A stretch of DNA of 64,000 bases. It comes from Acidobacteriaceae bacterium (GTDB lineage Bacteria; Acidobacteriota; Terriglobia; Terriglobales; Acidobacteriaceae). The stretch spans positions 34,682 to 98,681 of the forward strand of contig JANXUC010000179.1 in NCBI GenBank assembly GCA_025352065.1. The letters are read 5' to 3'. Within the stretch, counting starts at the first letter, position 1, and each line of letters opens with the position of its first letter. Made by a program: the position numbers and the translations under genes. The notes below the pieces were generated by a model. The model was not told the origin of the DNA. It did no database searches and saw only the letters and a list, made by a program, of their open reading frames with translations. This document shows, one piece after another, positions 8,596 to 17,399 of this stretch.

Positions 8596-9798
8596 TCAAA
8601 CCACGCTCAGGAGCAGAGCCTTCAAATAGGCGGTTTCTGGAATGGTCGGAACAACCGGGTGATCTTTCGCTTGGCCGCGTTTCTCCAGAATGCGGACTGT
8701 GCGGCGCGCATCGAGGGAAGCGGCGACCACGATGCTTTGCAGTTCCTGTTCACTAACATGATAGGAGCAGGAACAGGTGACCAGGACGCCACCGGGGCGC
8801 AGCATCTTGAGGGCCCGCAAATTGAGTTCTTTGTAGCCGCGCGCCGCCGCATCAAGATCACGTTTCGATTTTGCAAACGCTGGCGGATCAAGCACGATGG
8901 TGTCGTATTGCCGCCCGGCAGTTGCGTAATCTTTGAGAAGATCGAAAGCGTTGGCTTCCATCCATTCAACTTCGCGGACATTTAATACAGCATTTTCTTC
9001 GGCAACTTCGAGGGCGGGGCACGAACTATCCACGCCGGTAACCTTTTCGCAGCAGCGGGCGAGATGGAGGGCGAAGCCTCCCTGGTAGCAGAACATGTCC
9101 AGCGCTTCGCCGTGAGCGTACTGCTCGGCGGCGGCGTAGTTTTCGCGTTGATCGAGGAAAGCGCCGGTCTTTTGGCCATGCAAACCGTCATAGTGGAACT
9201 TGACGCCGTTCATGGTAAAAATGGTGCTTGTCTTTTCGCCGTGCAGTAGCTGGGAGTCGCGCGACGGAAGATTTTCTAATTCACGAACGCGGGGTTCGAC
9301 GCGCTCGACGATGCCATCCGGTTTGAGTTCTTCAAGCAGACTAGCCAGCACGGTTTCGCGGACGGCAGTCGTGTCCATCGCCTGGGTTTGCGCTTGCAGG
9401 GAGAGGACATCGTTATAACGATCCACGATCAGGCCGGGCAGAAAATCGGCTTCGCTGAAGATGACGCGATAGGCATCGGTGTTTTGCACGACCTGCTTGC
9501 GGTAGGCGACGGCATCATGGATTCGCTGGCGGAGCAGGCTAGGCAGTTCGTTCGGAGTCAGCGCTCCGGACGTCAACATACGAACCGCGATCTGCGAAGC
9601 GCTGCTGTAGAAGGCGGTGCCTAGAGGCTTTTTGCGATGGTCGACGACTCGCACAAGTGCGCCTGCGGCAATCTCCGGTTCCACGGGGACAACATCGGAG
9701 CGATAGACCCAGACATGGCCGCTCTGGAGGCGCTCGGCTCCGCGTTTGGAAATTTGCAGTTCGGGCAGGATGCTGCCTTGGGGAGCCTTCATGGTCAT
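8596..9798 (-). CDS. rlmI: 23S rRNA methyltransferase RlmI-like (PUA plus class I MTase)
   Basis: A 400-residue class I SAM methyltransferase of the RlmI (YccW) type, which makes m5C1962 in 23S rRNA. The N-terminal PUA domain includes KRGAERLQSGHVWVYRSDV. The central segment SEADFLPGLIVDRYNDVL and HYDGLHGQKTGAFLDQREN are family hallmarks. The SAM motif is ALDMFCYQGGFALHLAR, and catalytic region IVLDPPAFAKSK is followed by LVTCSCSYHV with the expected cysteines. A second ATG two codons downstream (9792) is an equally possible start. It is divergent from the adjacent VapBC-like module, sharing a 59-bp intergenic region. Confidence 0.9.
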   Translation of the reverse strand: MTMKAPQGSILPELQISKRGAERLQSGHVWVYRSDVVPVEPEIAAGALVRVVDHRKKPLGTAFYSSASQIAVRMLTSGALTPNELPSLLRQRIHDAVAYRKQVVQNTDAYRVIFSEADFLPGLIVDRYNDVLSLQAQTQAMDTTAVRETVLASLLEELKPDGIVERVEPRVRELENLPSRDSQLLHGEKTSTIFTMNGVKFHYDGLHGQKTGAFLDQRENYAAAEQYAHGEALDMFCYQGGFALHLARCCEKVTGVDSSCPALEVAEENAVLNVREVEWMEANAFDLLKDYATAGRQYDTIVLDPPAFAKSKRDLDAAARGYKELNLRALKMLRPGGVLVTCSCSYHVSEQELQSIVVAASLDARRTVRILEKRGQAKDHPVVPTIPETAYLKALLLSVV

Positions 9799-9822
9799 CT
9801 TTCAATCTTAAACTGGGTAATA

Positions 9823-9851
9823 TTGACTTAGTTTACGACTTAGTCTATGTT
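9823..9851 (+). promoter_or_regulatory. promoter and direct-repeat operator of antitoxin gene
   Basis: TTGACT (9823-9828) and TATGTT (9846-9851) are 17 bp apart. The predicted transcription start, 6-7 nt downstream, coincides with the antitoxin ATG at 9858, suggesting a leaderless transcript. Two GACTTAGT direct repeats (9825-9832, 9837-9844) overlap the promoter and could be the autoregulatory operator. Confidence 0.55.
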
Positions 9852-9857
9852 GAAAAG

Positions 9858-10136
9858 ATGGAAGTGAACATCCATCAAGCTAAGACACACCTGTCGCGTC
9901 TGCTGCAGCGGGTCGCCGGAGGCGAGGAAATCACGATTGCGCGCGCGGGCAAGCCTGTCGCCCGCCTGATTTCGGTGACAGCCAGCCCGGCCGTCCGTCC
10001 ACTTGGGATGGATAAGGGCCGATTTCGCGTCCCCGAAGACTTCAATGCGCCGCTGCCGCCGGATTTGCTAGCCGCTTTTGAGGGTCAAGCCATTCCGGTG
10101 GCAAAAGCGAAACCCCGTTCTCGTCGCAAAGCATGA
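9858..10136 (+). CDS. Phd/YefM-type antitoxin
   Basis: A 92-residue antitoxin of the Phd/YefM fold: MEVNIHQAKTHLSRLLQRV followed by GEEITIARAGKPVARLI, the classic N-terminal DNA-binding signature. The C-terminal part is basic and probably disordered until bound to toxin. I chose the ATG at 9858, where family similarity begins; the upstream in-frame sequence is antisense to the methyltransferase gene. It overlaps the downstream PIN toxin by 4 bp (ATGA), giving translational coupling. It should neutralise the toxin and repress its own promoter at 9823-9851. Confidence 0.9.
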   Translation: MEVNIHQAKTHLSRLLQRVAGGEEITIARAGKPVARLISVTASPAVRPLGMDKGRFRVPEDFNAPLPPDLLAAFEGQAIPVAKAKPRSRRKA

Positions 10137-10528
10137 AGTATCTTCTGGATACAGAAGTCTGGCTGTGGAGCTTGTCGGAGCCGGACCGTCTCAATTCCAG
10201 AGCCAAAAAGCTGCTGGCCGACGGCACCCAGGAAATCTATCTTTCGGCCGCCAGTTCTTGGGAAATCGCAATCAAGTACGCGCTCGGGAAGTTGGCTCTT
10301 CCCGAACCTCCCGACCACTACGTGACGCAACGAATGACAGCGCAGGGTCTCCACGCTCTAACCATTTCGCACGATCACGCTCTGCGCGTGTACGCGCTTC
10401 CTCGCCATCACAAAGACCCGTTCGACCGCCTGCTCATAGCGCAAGCCGAAGCGGAAGGGCTAACGCTGCTTACGGCGGATGCTGCGTTCAAGGACTACGG
10501 AGTGAAGCTGGTGTGGTGTGGGCGGTAA
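10133..10528 (+). CDS. vapC: VapC-type PIN-domain toxin
   Basis: A 131-residue PIN-domain ribonuclease toxin. The fold is marked by MKYLLDTEVWLW (first acidic residue), SSWEIAIKYALGKL (second), DPFDRLLIAQA (third) and LTADAAF (fourth), which coordinate Mg2+ for RNA cleavage. Start ATG overlaps the antitoxin stop codon. Together they form a typical type II toxin-antitoxin module; target RNA is unknown. Confidence 0.92.
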   Translation: MKYLLDTEVWLWSLSEPDRLNSRAKKLLADGTQEIYLSAASSWEIAIKYALGKLALPEPPDHYVTQRMTAQGLHALTISHDHALRVYALPRHHKDPFDRLLIAQAEAEGLTLLTADAAFKDYGVKLVWCGR

Positions 10529-10531
10529 TGT

Positions 10532-11176
10532 ATGGCTAAGCTATCAGGAGAAAATAAGAAACAATATCTTCGTGAACGATTCGAGGAACAACGTCTCTTC
10601 CTAAGCAAGTCAATCAAGGAGTTTGTGTCAGGCGACCTCGCCGAGGCTGTTCGCATAGCGATTACGATACGGGTATTGGTGCATGAGACGGGGAGCAGTA
10701 AGTCTCTCCTCGGCCAGTTAACCCCCAACTATCTTGACTTGAAAATCCTCGACCGCGCTCCCGTGAGGGAAGAAACGCACGAATTGCCGCACGGAACCCA
10801 AAGCGTTGTTGTGATGTCTGTGCCTATAAGTGTGAAAATGAAGGCAGAAGGAGTTTTCTTGAATCCGGATCTCGATGTTGAGGCCTACCAAGCAAGCATT
10901 CTCGGCAAGTGGTGGGGAAGACACTCCCTTATTCTCCCCGGGCTTGGTGGCTTTAGTCGGAAGGAAATCGTTCGCGGACTTGCAGACAAGGAAGGCGGCG
11001 CACACGTTGACACCGATATCAACCCAAAATACCAGCAACTGCTCGACTCCAAATCATTACAGTTGGGGTGGAACCAAGAAGCTGTCAGTCCTCTCAACCT
11101 ATCACGGTTTATGGCAGGACAAGCAGGCGTTGAGCTACTGGACTGCCTCGACAAGAACTTCCCTAGAAACGCTTAG
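10532..11176 (+). CDS. hypothetical protein downstream of VapBC
   Basis: A 214-residue soluble protein I cannot assign. The ATG is 4 nt after the toxin stop, so it may be co-transcribed with the toxin-antitoxin pair. Visible features are a charged N-terminal helix (NKKQYLRERFEEQRLFL), a segment AVRIAITIRVLVHETGSSKSLLGQL, and GGAHVDTDINPKYQQLL near the C-terminus, which look conserved in style. Its stop codon overlaps the convergent gene on the other strand by a few bases. Lower GC than its neighbours is consistent with accessory DNA. Confidence 0.75.
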   Translation: MAKLSGENKKQYLRERFEEQRLFLSKSIKEFVSGDLAEAVRIAITIRVLVHETGSSKSLLGQLTPNYLDLKILDRAPVREETHELPHGTQSVVVMSVPISVKMKAEGVFLNPDLDVEAYQASILGKWWGRHSLILPGLGGFSRKEIVRGLADKEGGAHVDTDINPKYQQLLDSKSLQLGWNQEAVSPLNLSRFMAGQAGVELLDCLDKNFPRNA

Positions 11177-12321
11177 GAGGAAACTTCTTCATGCTCTTTT
11201 TCCGGAGTGGCTTCCGCAGCCACCGCAGCATGCGCGTGGGCGAGAACATCTCTCTGCGCTAACGCTAGATCGCGCTGCAGGGGGTCGAGGACGATGGCGG
11301 GGAGTTCACTGCCGTATTCGTCAAGTTCTTGCTCTTTCCAGAAGCCGTTGATGCGAAGAGATCCGACTAGATCTTCGACGAAGGCGTGCTTGTAGAGGCC
11401 ACGGCGGGATTCTTTGGAGGCGACTGCGCGACCGGTGTGGATATCGTAAACCCGGCGGGTGCTGGTATCCGCGAAGTTTCCAGCTCCGTTCATGAAGACT
11501 AGAAAAACATCCTGGTGGTCGCCGAATTCAGAGCGGAAATACCAGGCTTGCGCGGCTTCTGTTTTAGGTTTGGAGCGTTTCTTGGGGCCGAGGTTCGCGA
11601 TTTCTTCGGCGGTCTTCTCGACCACGTGGTAATAGAGGATTCTGGAACACGATTCGCAGGTGATGAGCTTAAGCCCCGACCGAACCTCCGCAAAGACTTG
11701 CGGGCGCAGCGTCACATGGCAGGTAAGGCACTTGCTATCGCGCGCTTCGGAAAGACCCGTCTTCCTGGCTTTGGCGATGCGCTCGTAGTGGTCTAGCCAC
11801 TCACCCTCGACGCGCTGGCGCAGGGCATTACGCTTGGCATGCCACTCCGCCAGAAGCTTTTCGTCTTCACCGGTCTTATCGTGAGCAATCTTTTTTTGTT
11901 TTTCTATTTCCGCGGTCTCAGCCTTGAGCTCGCTTTCGGCGGCTTTCACCTGGCTTGCTTTGGCGTCGGAATCCAGCATGACTTCCAGAATCTTGTCTTC
12001 GTTGGCTTGGATTTCCTGCTGGGCGAACTCGATTTCGTGATGGAAAGCTTTGTATTGCTCGTTGGTCTTTACGGCCAGCATTTGGTCGCGATATTTAGAT
12101 ATTTTCTGCTGCAGATCCTGGTTGGCAGCGTCGTACTTCTTGCGGGCAACCTCGTCGGCTTTGACGGCGGCCTGGGCCTGCTCCAACCGGGATTTAGTGC
12201 CAGCGAGCTTAGCCTCGATGGCGGCAACTCGTTTGGGCAGCGCTGCCACTTCGTCATTCAAACGCAAAATTTCTTTGTCTACATCTTGGAGAGCGAGCAG
12301 CGTTTCAAGGTCAGCATGCAT
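11173..12321 (-). CDS. coiled-coil protein with C4 zinc ribbon (CT398-like), extended C-terminus
   Basis: A 382-residue protein. Residues 1-180 form a long coiled coil rich in A, K, E and Q. A C4 zinc ribbon follows, with CLTCHVTLRPQ and CESCSRILYY. This architecture is that of the widespread CT398/YbgI-neighbour family, thought to be nucleic-acid or complex binding, function not established. The usual protein ends shortly after the ribbon (about 250 residues); here about 130 further residues follow (AWYFRSEFGDHQDVFLVFMNG onward), an unusual C-terminal extension without a domain I recognise. Confidence 0.85.
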   Translation of the reverse strand: MHADLETLLALQDVDKEILRLNDEVAALPKRVAAIEAKLAGTKSRLEQAQAAVKADEVARKKYDAANQDLQQKISKYRDQMLAVKTNEQYKAFHHEIEFAQQEIQANEDKILEVMLDSDAKASQVKAAESELKAETAEIEKQKKIAHDKTGEDEKLLAEWHAKRNALRQRVEGEWLDHYERIAKARKTGLSEARDSKCLTCHVTLRPQVFAEVRSGLKLITCESCSRILYYHVVEKTAEEIANLGPKKRSKPKTEAAQAWYFRSEFGDHQDVFLVFMNGAGNFADTSTRRVYDIHTGRAVASKESRRGLYKHAFVEDLVGSLRINGFWKEQELDEYGSELPAIVLDPLQRDLALAQRDVLAHAHAAVAAEATPEKEHEEVSS

Positions 12322-12385
12322 GGCGGGAAGGAACTCTTAAATTCTACCACGCGGCTGGAGCCGCAAATAGGGCGGTCTTAGGACA

Positions 12386-12418
12386 CAAAAAGGCCACGGG
12401 CCAAGAACAGCCCGTGGC
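12386..12418 (-). terminator. rho-independent terminator of CADD-like gene
   Basis: Stem GCCACGGGC/GCCCGTGGC (12393-12401 with 12410-12418) with an 8-nt loop; read on the minus strand it is followed by CTTTTTGTG. It lies 28 bp beyond the stop of the minus-strand gene at 12446. Confidence 0.85.
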
Positions 12419-12445
12419 TAATCAACAGGAGATGCTTGTCAGGGC

Positions 12446-13141
12446 CTAAGCAGCAACGGCACTCTGGCGGCGGGCTTCCATGCCATCCAACACAGTCCAC
12501 AGGGCCTTAGCTGCATTTTCCGCCGCGTCTAGAGCCTTGTCGGTGGCCTCGGGATTCTTGGCGAGATTCTTTTCCAACAGCTTGCGCCAGACTTGCGAGT
12601 GGTAGACGTCCGCTGTCTGGTGGAGCGTGAAGTAGCGGCAGGTGCGGTCATCAGCGCCGTACCAGGCACGCAGGCCGCGTTCCTTCTCTGCGGCAATGCG
12701 GGGAACCTGGGACTCATACGCGTAGAAAGCCGCCAGGGCTTCTTCGGTCGAACCTTGGCTGGCGACGTCGTTGAAGTGCGAGACCAGTTCCTTAATTTCC
12801 TTCATAGGCTGGTGGCAGTTTTCGTGTCCTCCCATGCCTTCGGCGAAGTCCATCCACAACTCAGCGTGAGCGGGTCCCGCATCAGCGCCCTTTCCGCGGC
12901 CTAGCTCGTCAGTCATGTTCGCCAGCACTGCGCGACGTGTTTCGCATTCATCGAGGCGCATGGCCAATTCTGCCAAGTAGCTGGGGAAGGCTTTGACATG
13001 CTCGTGATAGTCGAGAGCGTAGTCGCGGAGGTCTTCGCGCGTCAGTTTTCCCTCGGACCAAGCCTGGTAAAACGGGTGGCAGAGGAGATCGTACTTAGCA
13101 ATTCTTGCGTCCAGTTCGGCGGCGAATTCTGCGGTTGTCAT
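12446..13141 (-). CDS. CADD-like heme-oxygenase-fold protein, putative folate metabolism
   Basis: A 231-residue all-helical protein related to Chlamydia CADD/CT610 and PqqC. Characteristic segments are HPFYQAWSEGKLTREDLRDYALDYHEHVKAFPSYLAE, ANMTDELG, HAELWMDFAEGMG and HQTADVYHSQVWRK, which carry the Glu/His ligands of a di-iron centre. CADD makes p-aminobenzoate from one of its own tyrosines, replacing PabABC in folate synthesis; that role here is an inference from family. Start at 13141 is preferred over 13159 because AAGGAGCG lies just upstream. A strong terminator follows the stop, so the gene is probably monocistronic. Confidence 0.85.
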   Translation of the reverse strand: MTTAEFAAELDARIAKYDLLCHPFYQAWSEGKLTREDLRDYALDYHEHVKAFPSYLAELAMRLDECETRRAVLANMTDELGRGKGADAGPAHAELWMDFAEGMGGHENCHQPMKEIKELVSHFNDVASQGSTEEALAAFYAYESQVPRIAAEKERGLRAWYGADDRTCRYFTLHQTADVYHSQVWRKLLEKNLAKNPEATDKALDAAENAAKALWTVLDGMEARRQSAVAA

Positions 13142-13322
13142 GATTGCGCTCCTTAGCAATGTATCCAGAACCTTCCTGGCTCCGAAGCTCCACTATACAA
13201 AGAGGAGGGCGGGTCGGCAAGTGATTGGGATCACACGGGGAGGGCCGTCCGAAGGCCAGAAACGGCCTACTTGCTAAAATAGAGAGGAGTTAAGTTCAGG
13301 TTCCCATTTTTCCGAGATTGCG

Positions 13323-15494
13323 ATGTCCCAGTTTTCTGAACAATTCGATGTAGTCGTCGTTGGCGCGGGCCATGCTGGCTGCGAGGCGGCGATGGCATCC
13401 GCCCGCCTTGGGCTGAAGACGGCGATTTACACGCTCAGCATTGATCTGATCGCGCAAATGTCCTGTAATCCGGCGATTGGCGGGATTGCCAAAGGGCATC
13501 TCGTGAGGGAAGTCGACGCCCTGGGCGGGGTTATGGGCGAGGTTACAGATGCGGTTGGCATTCAGTTTCGGCTGCTGAATACTTCGCGAGGACCGGCCGT
13601 CTGGTCGCCGCGGGCGCAGTGTGACAAGCAGGCTTACCGGGTGAAAATGCGGGAGGTGCTCGAGTCGCAGGAGAATCTCGCGATTCGGGAAGCCGAAGTG
13701 GCAGATTTGATTCTGGAAGATTCGACACACCACGTAGCGGCAGGCGCCCTCGCCTGCCCCGGCGTTGAAGAAGCTGCCTCCGGAGCTGAAGCCCAATATT
13801 TGTCCGAGCTGAGTGGCACGACTAAAGTCGTGCCCTTCCCGCAGAGCAAGGATCCGCTTGAAACTGGAAACTCGAAGCTTCAAACTTCTCGCTCCATTCG
13901 TGGCATCGTTCTGCGCGACGGGCGACGCATTGGTGCGCGCGCTGTCGTCATCACGACTGGGACGTTTCTGAATGGGCTGATTCATTGCGGCGAACAGCAG
14001 ACTCCGGCAGGACGTTCGGGAGAGCCTGCGGCGGTTTTGCTTGGAGAGTCCCTGAAGCGGCTGGGGCTGCGCGGGTGCCGTTTGAAAACTGGAACACCTC
14101 CCCGGCTGGATGGGCGCAGCATTGACTGGTCGAAATTTGAGGCGCAGCCGGGCGACGTCGATCCCACGCCGTTCAGCTTTCGTACACAACGCGTGGCGCA
14201 CCACGATTCGCAGGTACCTTGCTACATTGCGTTTACAACCGAAGAGACGCACCGCATCATTCGCGAGAATGTTCATCGTTCGCCGATGTACAGCGGGCAG
14301 ATTCAGTCGATTGGACCGCGCTATTGCCCCTCGATCGAAGACAAGATTGTGAAGTTTCCGGATAAGCTGCAGCACCAGATTTTTCTGGAGCCGGAAGGAT
14401 TGCACACGGACGAAATTTATGTCAACGGAATGAGTACGTCGCTGCCAAAGGAAGTTCAACTGGCGGCGGTGCATTCTATTCCAGGCCTGGAAGACGCGGT
14501 GATGCTGCGCCCGGGCTACGCCATCGAATACGACTCCATCGACCCGACGGAGCTGGAGCGGACCCTCGAAACCAAGAAGATTGCGGGCCTTTTTCTTGCT
14601 GGCCAAATCAACGGCACCAGTGGGTATGAAGAGGCGGCGTGCCAGGGCCTGATGGCGGGCATCAACTCAGCTTTGCAGGTGAAGGGCGAAGCGGCATTTA
14701 CTCTGGATCGGACGGACGGCTACACGGCCATCCTGATTGACGACTTGATATCGAAGGGCACCGACGAGCCTTATCGAATGTTCACGTCGCGCGCGGAATT
14801 CCGACTGCACCTGCGGATCGACAACGCCGATCAGCGGTTGACGCCGCATGGCCGCCGCATTGGACTGATTAACGATGCCGCTTGGTCCGACTATCTTGCC
14901 AAGCAGGAACGGCTGCAAGCCGTGAAGCTGCTTTTAGAGAAGACGCGTGTGACATCCAGGACAATTGAGGAGATCACGGCACAAGCGCCTGCAGGCGCGC
15001 TCTGTGCTGCTGATGGCACGGCTGCGAATCTATTGCCAACTGTGGGACAAACGCTGGCTCAGCTTTTGAAGCGTCCCGAGATCAAGATTGAATTTCTTGC
15101 GCCGACTCTGCGTGAGTTGATTCCTTCGTTCTTTCAACAGAACGCATTAGATATCAGCACCGCGGGGCAGAGCGCTACTTTACCTACGCGCCTCCGCAAC
15201 GAGCTGAAATCCGTGGAAACGCAGATCAAGTATGCCGGGTATCTCGACCAGCAACACAAGGCCATCGAACGCCTGAAGAAGGCTGAGCAGCGCACCATTC
15301 CAAGATGGTTCAATTATGGAACGATTAGCGGCCTTTCGCGCGAAATACAGGAAAAGTTGAATCGCGTCCGTCCGCGCACCATCGCACAGGCTGGGAGTAT
15401 TCCGGGAGTTACGCCGGCGGCGGTTGCATTGGTGAATGTTTACATTGAAATTCAGGCGCGAGGACGGGGAAGCGAGTCTCCGGTCGCCGTCTAA
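13323..15494 (+). CDS. mnmG: tRNA uridine 5-carboxymethylaminomethyl modification enzyme MnmG
   Basis: MnmG (GidA) is the FAD-dependent partner of MnmE in making cmnm5U34 on tRNA. The dinucleotide-binding [17 protein letters not shown] is at residues 14-30; other hallmarks are [64 protein letters not shown] and the C-terminal YAGYLDQQ. At 723 residues it is about 80-100 longer than usual. The excess includes an in-frame insertion at about residues 135-190, which contains two palindromic repeats (13739-13758, 13815-13834), and a smaller one near 14985-14998. AGAGAGGAG upstream serves as ribosome binding site. All conserved motifs remain intact. Confidence 0.96.
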   Translation: MSQFSEQFDVVVVGAGHAGCEAAMASARLGLKTAIYTLSIDLIAQMSCNPAIGGIAKGHLVREVDALGGVMGEVTDAVGIQFRLLNTSRGPAVWSPRAQCDKQAYRVKMREVLESQENLAIREAEVADLILEDSTHHVAAGALACPGVEEAASGAEAQYLSELSGTTKVVPFPQSKDPLETGNSKLQTSRSIRGIVLRDGRRIGARAVVITTGTFLNGLIHCGEQQTPAGRSGEPAAVLLGESLKRLGLRGCRLKTGTPPRLDGRSIDWSKFEAQPGDVDPTPFSFRTQRVAHHDSQVPCYIAFTTEETHRIIRENVHRSPMYSGQIQSIGPRYCPSIEDKIVKFPDKLQHQIFLEPEGLHTDEIYVNGMSTSLPKEVQLAAVHSIPGLEDAVMLRPGYAIEYDSIDPTELERTLETKKIAGLFLAGQINGTSGYEEAACQGLMAGINSALQVKGEAAFTLDRTDGYTAILIDDLISKGTDEPYRMFTSRAEFRLHLRIDNADQRLTPHGRRIGLINDAAWSDYLAKQERLQAVKLLLEKTRVTSRTIEEITAQAPAGALCAADGTAANLLPTVGQTLAQLLKRPEIKIEFLAPTLRELIPSFFQQNALDISTAGQSATLPTRLRNELKSVETQIKYAGYLDQQHKAIERLKKAEQRTIPRWFNYGTISGLSREIQEKLNRVRPRTIAQAGSIPGVTPAAVALVNVYIEIQARGRGSESPVAV
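13739..13834. repeat. two palindromic repeats inside mnmG coding sequence
   Basis: GGCAGGCGCCCTCGCCTGCC (13739-13758, 8-bp stem) and GGCACGACTAAAGTCGTGCC (13815-13834, 9-bp stem). Both belong to families also found between genes: compare 51883-51904 (same CAGGCG/CGCCTG arms) and 52502-52521 (GGCACGGCTAAAGCCGTGCC). Here they are read through in frame, in a loop where other MnmG proteins have only a few residues. Confidence 0.85.
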
Positions 15495-15498
15495 GAGC

Positions 15499-15518
15499 GG
15501 CGAGCAGGAATGCTCGCC
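15499..15518. repeat. GGCGAGCAGGAATGCTCGCC hairpin repeat
   Basis: Perfect palindromic repeat 5 bp after the mnmG stop codon, followed by CTACATGAGC. An identical 20-mer with nearly the same flank is at 36685-36704. Confidence 0.8.
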
Positions 15519-15566
15519 CTACATGAGCAACGCTTGCGCGTAACTATTTTTGGTTTCATTCGTCTT

Positions 15567-16493
15567 ATGAAAATGTACCGTTCGCTCTTCTTCTTATTTC
15601 CCTTCGCGGCTGCGTTTCTCGTCGCCGCCCATGCCGATATTGTGGAGGACGTTCGAATCTCCATGGGATCTGGCGCATTCACGGTCGCGGAATCACAACT
15701 GAATTCTTATCGCGCCCAAAAAGGCGTCACCGCTGAGTATATCGAGGCTTCATCGTGGATGGCTCGCGGCTACCTGATCTTTAATAAGCTTGATCAAGCG
15801 GATTCATTTGCTCGCAGTACGGAACAGCAGGCACTCCCGCTGCTGAAGAAACGCAAGATGGACGCCGAGCCGCACTTGCCGCTCGCCTTAGGCGCTGCGA
15901 TTGAGGTGCAGGCGCAGGTGCTGACTGCGCGCGGTAAACCAACGCAGGCTGTGGCATTGCTGCAGCGGTATATTCGACTTTATCGGGACACGAGTATTCG
16001 AAACCGCTTGCAGAAGAATCTGAACTTGCTCGCCCTGGTAGGAAAGCCAGCGCCCGCTCTGCAGGTGGCGGAATATCTTGGGCCAAAACCCGTGCCCTTG
16101 GCGCAGTTGAAGGGATCGCCGGTACTTTTATTCTTCTGGGCGCACTGGTGTGGAGACTGCAAAGGGGAAGCGCCAGTTATCGCGCGTCTGCGCAATGAGT
16201 TCGCTGGGAAGGGTCTGGTAGTTCAAGCGCCGACCCAGCGCTACGGCTACGCGGCTGGAGGGCAGGAGGTTGGGCCCGCGGCTGAGCTTGCCTACATAAA
16301 AGACATCCGCGCGCAATATTTCGCTGCTTTGGCCGATGTACCCGCTCCGATCAGCCAGGAGAATCTTAGCCTCTATGGCGTGAGCACCACTCCGACGCTG
16401 GTGGTCCTGGACCGGGCAGGGAAGGTGTCGTTCTATCACCCAGGAGCCCTTTCCTATCAGGAGCTTAGGGCTGCCATTGAGCGGGTTCTTTAA
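15567..16493 (+). CDS. exported TlpA-like thioredoxin-fold protein with helical N-domain
   Basis: A protein of about 308 residues. Starting at 15567 (MKMYRSLFFLFPFAAAFLVAAHAD) it opens with a clear signal peptide; the longer frame from 15510 runs through the preceding palindromic repeat. A helical, TPR-like middle region precedes a C-terminal thioredoxin domain with GKPAPALQVAEYLG and active site WAHWCGDCK (CGDC), then STTPTLVVLDRAGKV containing the cis-Pro. It is likely a periplasmic thiol-disulfide reductase or resistance-type oxidoreductase. No obvious Shine-Dalgarno precedes either ATG (15567 or 15573). Confidence 0.85.
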   Translation: MKMYRSLFFLFPFAAAFLVAAHADIVEDVRISMGSGAFTVAESQLNSYRAQKGVTAEYIEASSWMARGYLIFNKLDQADSFARSTEQQALPLLKKRKMDAEPHLPLALGAAIEVQAQVLTARGKPTQAVALLQRYIRLYRDTSIRNRLQKNLNLLALVGKPAPALQVAEYLGPKPVPLAQLKGSPVLLFFWAHWCGDCKGEAPVIARLRNEFAGKGLVVQAPTQRYGYAAGGQEVGPAAELAYIKDIRAQYFAALADVPAPISQENLSLYGVSTTPTLVVLDRAGKVSFYHPGALSYQELRAAIERVL

Positions 16494-16504
16494 CTCGTGT
16501 GGCG

Positions 16505-16520
16505 ACGGAGCTTGCTCCGT
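16505..16520. repeat. ACGGAGCTTGCTCCGT hairpin repeat
   Basis: Perfect palindrome with upstream flank CTCGTGTGGCG, immediately after the stop of the thioredoxin-fold gene. The identical flank plus palindrome occurs at 42020-42035 just after dnaN. Confidence 0.75.
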
Positions 16521-16637
16521 CCAAGCGCGCCTTCGGTTACCATAGAGATAAGTATGCGGGAGGCTTTCGAAGGTTTTTCCGCATCCAAGTCTTAGTATCT
16601 TAAGAGTTGTTCACAATATTTTGGGGACTGTTCGCAC

Positions 16638-17216
16638 ATGAAAACATTCTTGCTCACGCTTTGCGGCGCGCTGCTTCTGAGTTCCGCCGCTTTCGCTTCG
16701 GATCCCTCCTCCCTGAAAGCGCCCAAGGGCGCCAAGGCTGCAATTATCGTGTTTGAAGACCTGCAGTGTCCGCAGTGCCGCCGCGCCGCGCCGCAGGTGA
16801 AGCAGGCTGGCGTCACTTACAAGATTCCGGTGGTGCGTTACGACTTTCCGCTGCCCAACCATGACTGGTCGTACACCGCCGCGCTGATCGCCCGCTATTT
16901 TGACCAGACCTCGAAAGATCTGGGCAATGCCTTTCGAGATTACGCGTTTGAGCACCAGCTGGAGATAAATCCGACCAACCTGCGCAGCTACGCGGATAAG
17001 TTTGCCGCCGAGCACAAAGCCTCGCTGCCGTTTGTCATTGATCCCCAGGGCAAACTGGCTGCGGAAATTGCCGAAGACAAGGGCCTGGGCCAGCGCATTG
17101 GGCTCGATCACACACCGACCATCTTCATCGTCAGCGCCAAACCGAACGTGAAACCGGTGGAAGTACCCACCGACATGCAGCAGTTCTATTTAATGATTGA
17201 TGCGGCTTTGAAATAG
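16638..17216 (+). CDS. exported DsbA-like thiol oxidoreductase
   Basis: A 192-residue protein with a signal peptide (MKTFLLTLCGALLLSSAAFAS) and a DsbA/thioredoxin-like domain. The redox motif is EDLQCPQCRRAAP (CPQC). The alpha-helical insertion of DsbA-type proteins follows, with PLPNHDWSYTAALIARYF, and the cis-Pro region is LDHTPTIFIVSAK. It should form or transfer disulfides in the periplasm. It follows the TlpA-like gene by 144 bp containing a hairpin repeat, so co-transcription is uncertain. Confidence 0.88.
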   Translation: MKTFLLTLCGALLLSSAAFASDPSSLKAPKGAKAAIIVFEDLQCPQCRRAAPQVKQAGVTYKIPVVRYDFPLPNHDWSYTAALIARYFDQTSKDLGNAFRDYAFEHQLEINPTNLRSYADKFAAEHKASLPFVIDPQGKLAAEIAEDKGLGQRIGLDHTPTIFIVSAKPNVKPVEVPTDMQQFYLMIDAALK

Positions 17217-17399
17217 CAGGTGCAGAAGCCAGGTGGGCTGCTGCTTTCCGTGGCCGCTCACATCTCCTTCTCTGTAGAACTACTCTCCAAACCGGCATTT
17301 TGCTGCACTTACCTCATAACTTCCATACACCTACTCCGGTAACTTGAGGTGCACACCACCCGCCAGCTACCCTCATGGGGTCGAGGTGCGCTCCGGATT

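Noticed and set aside
13296..14606. 436-codon minus-strand frame across mnmG
   Set aside because: Antisense shadow of mnmG.
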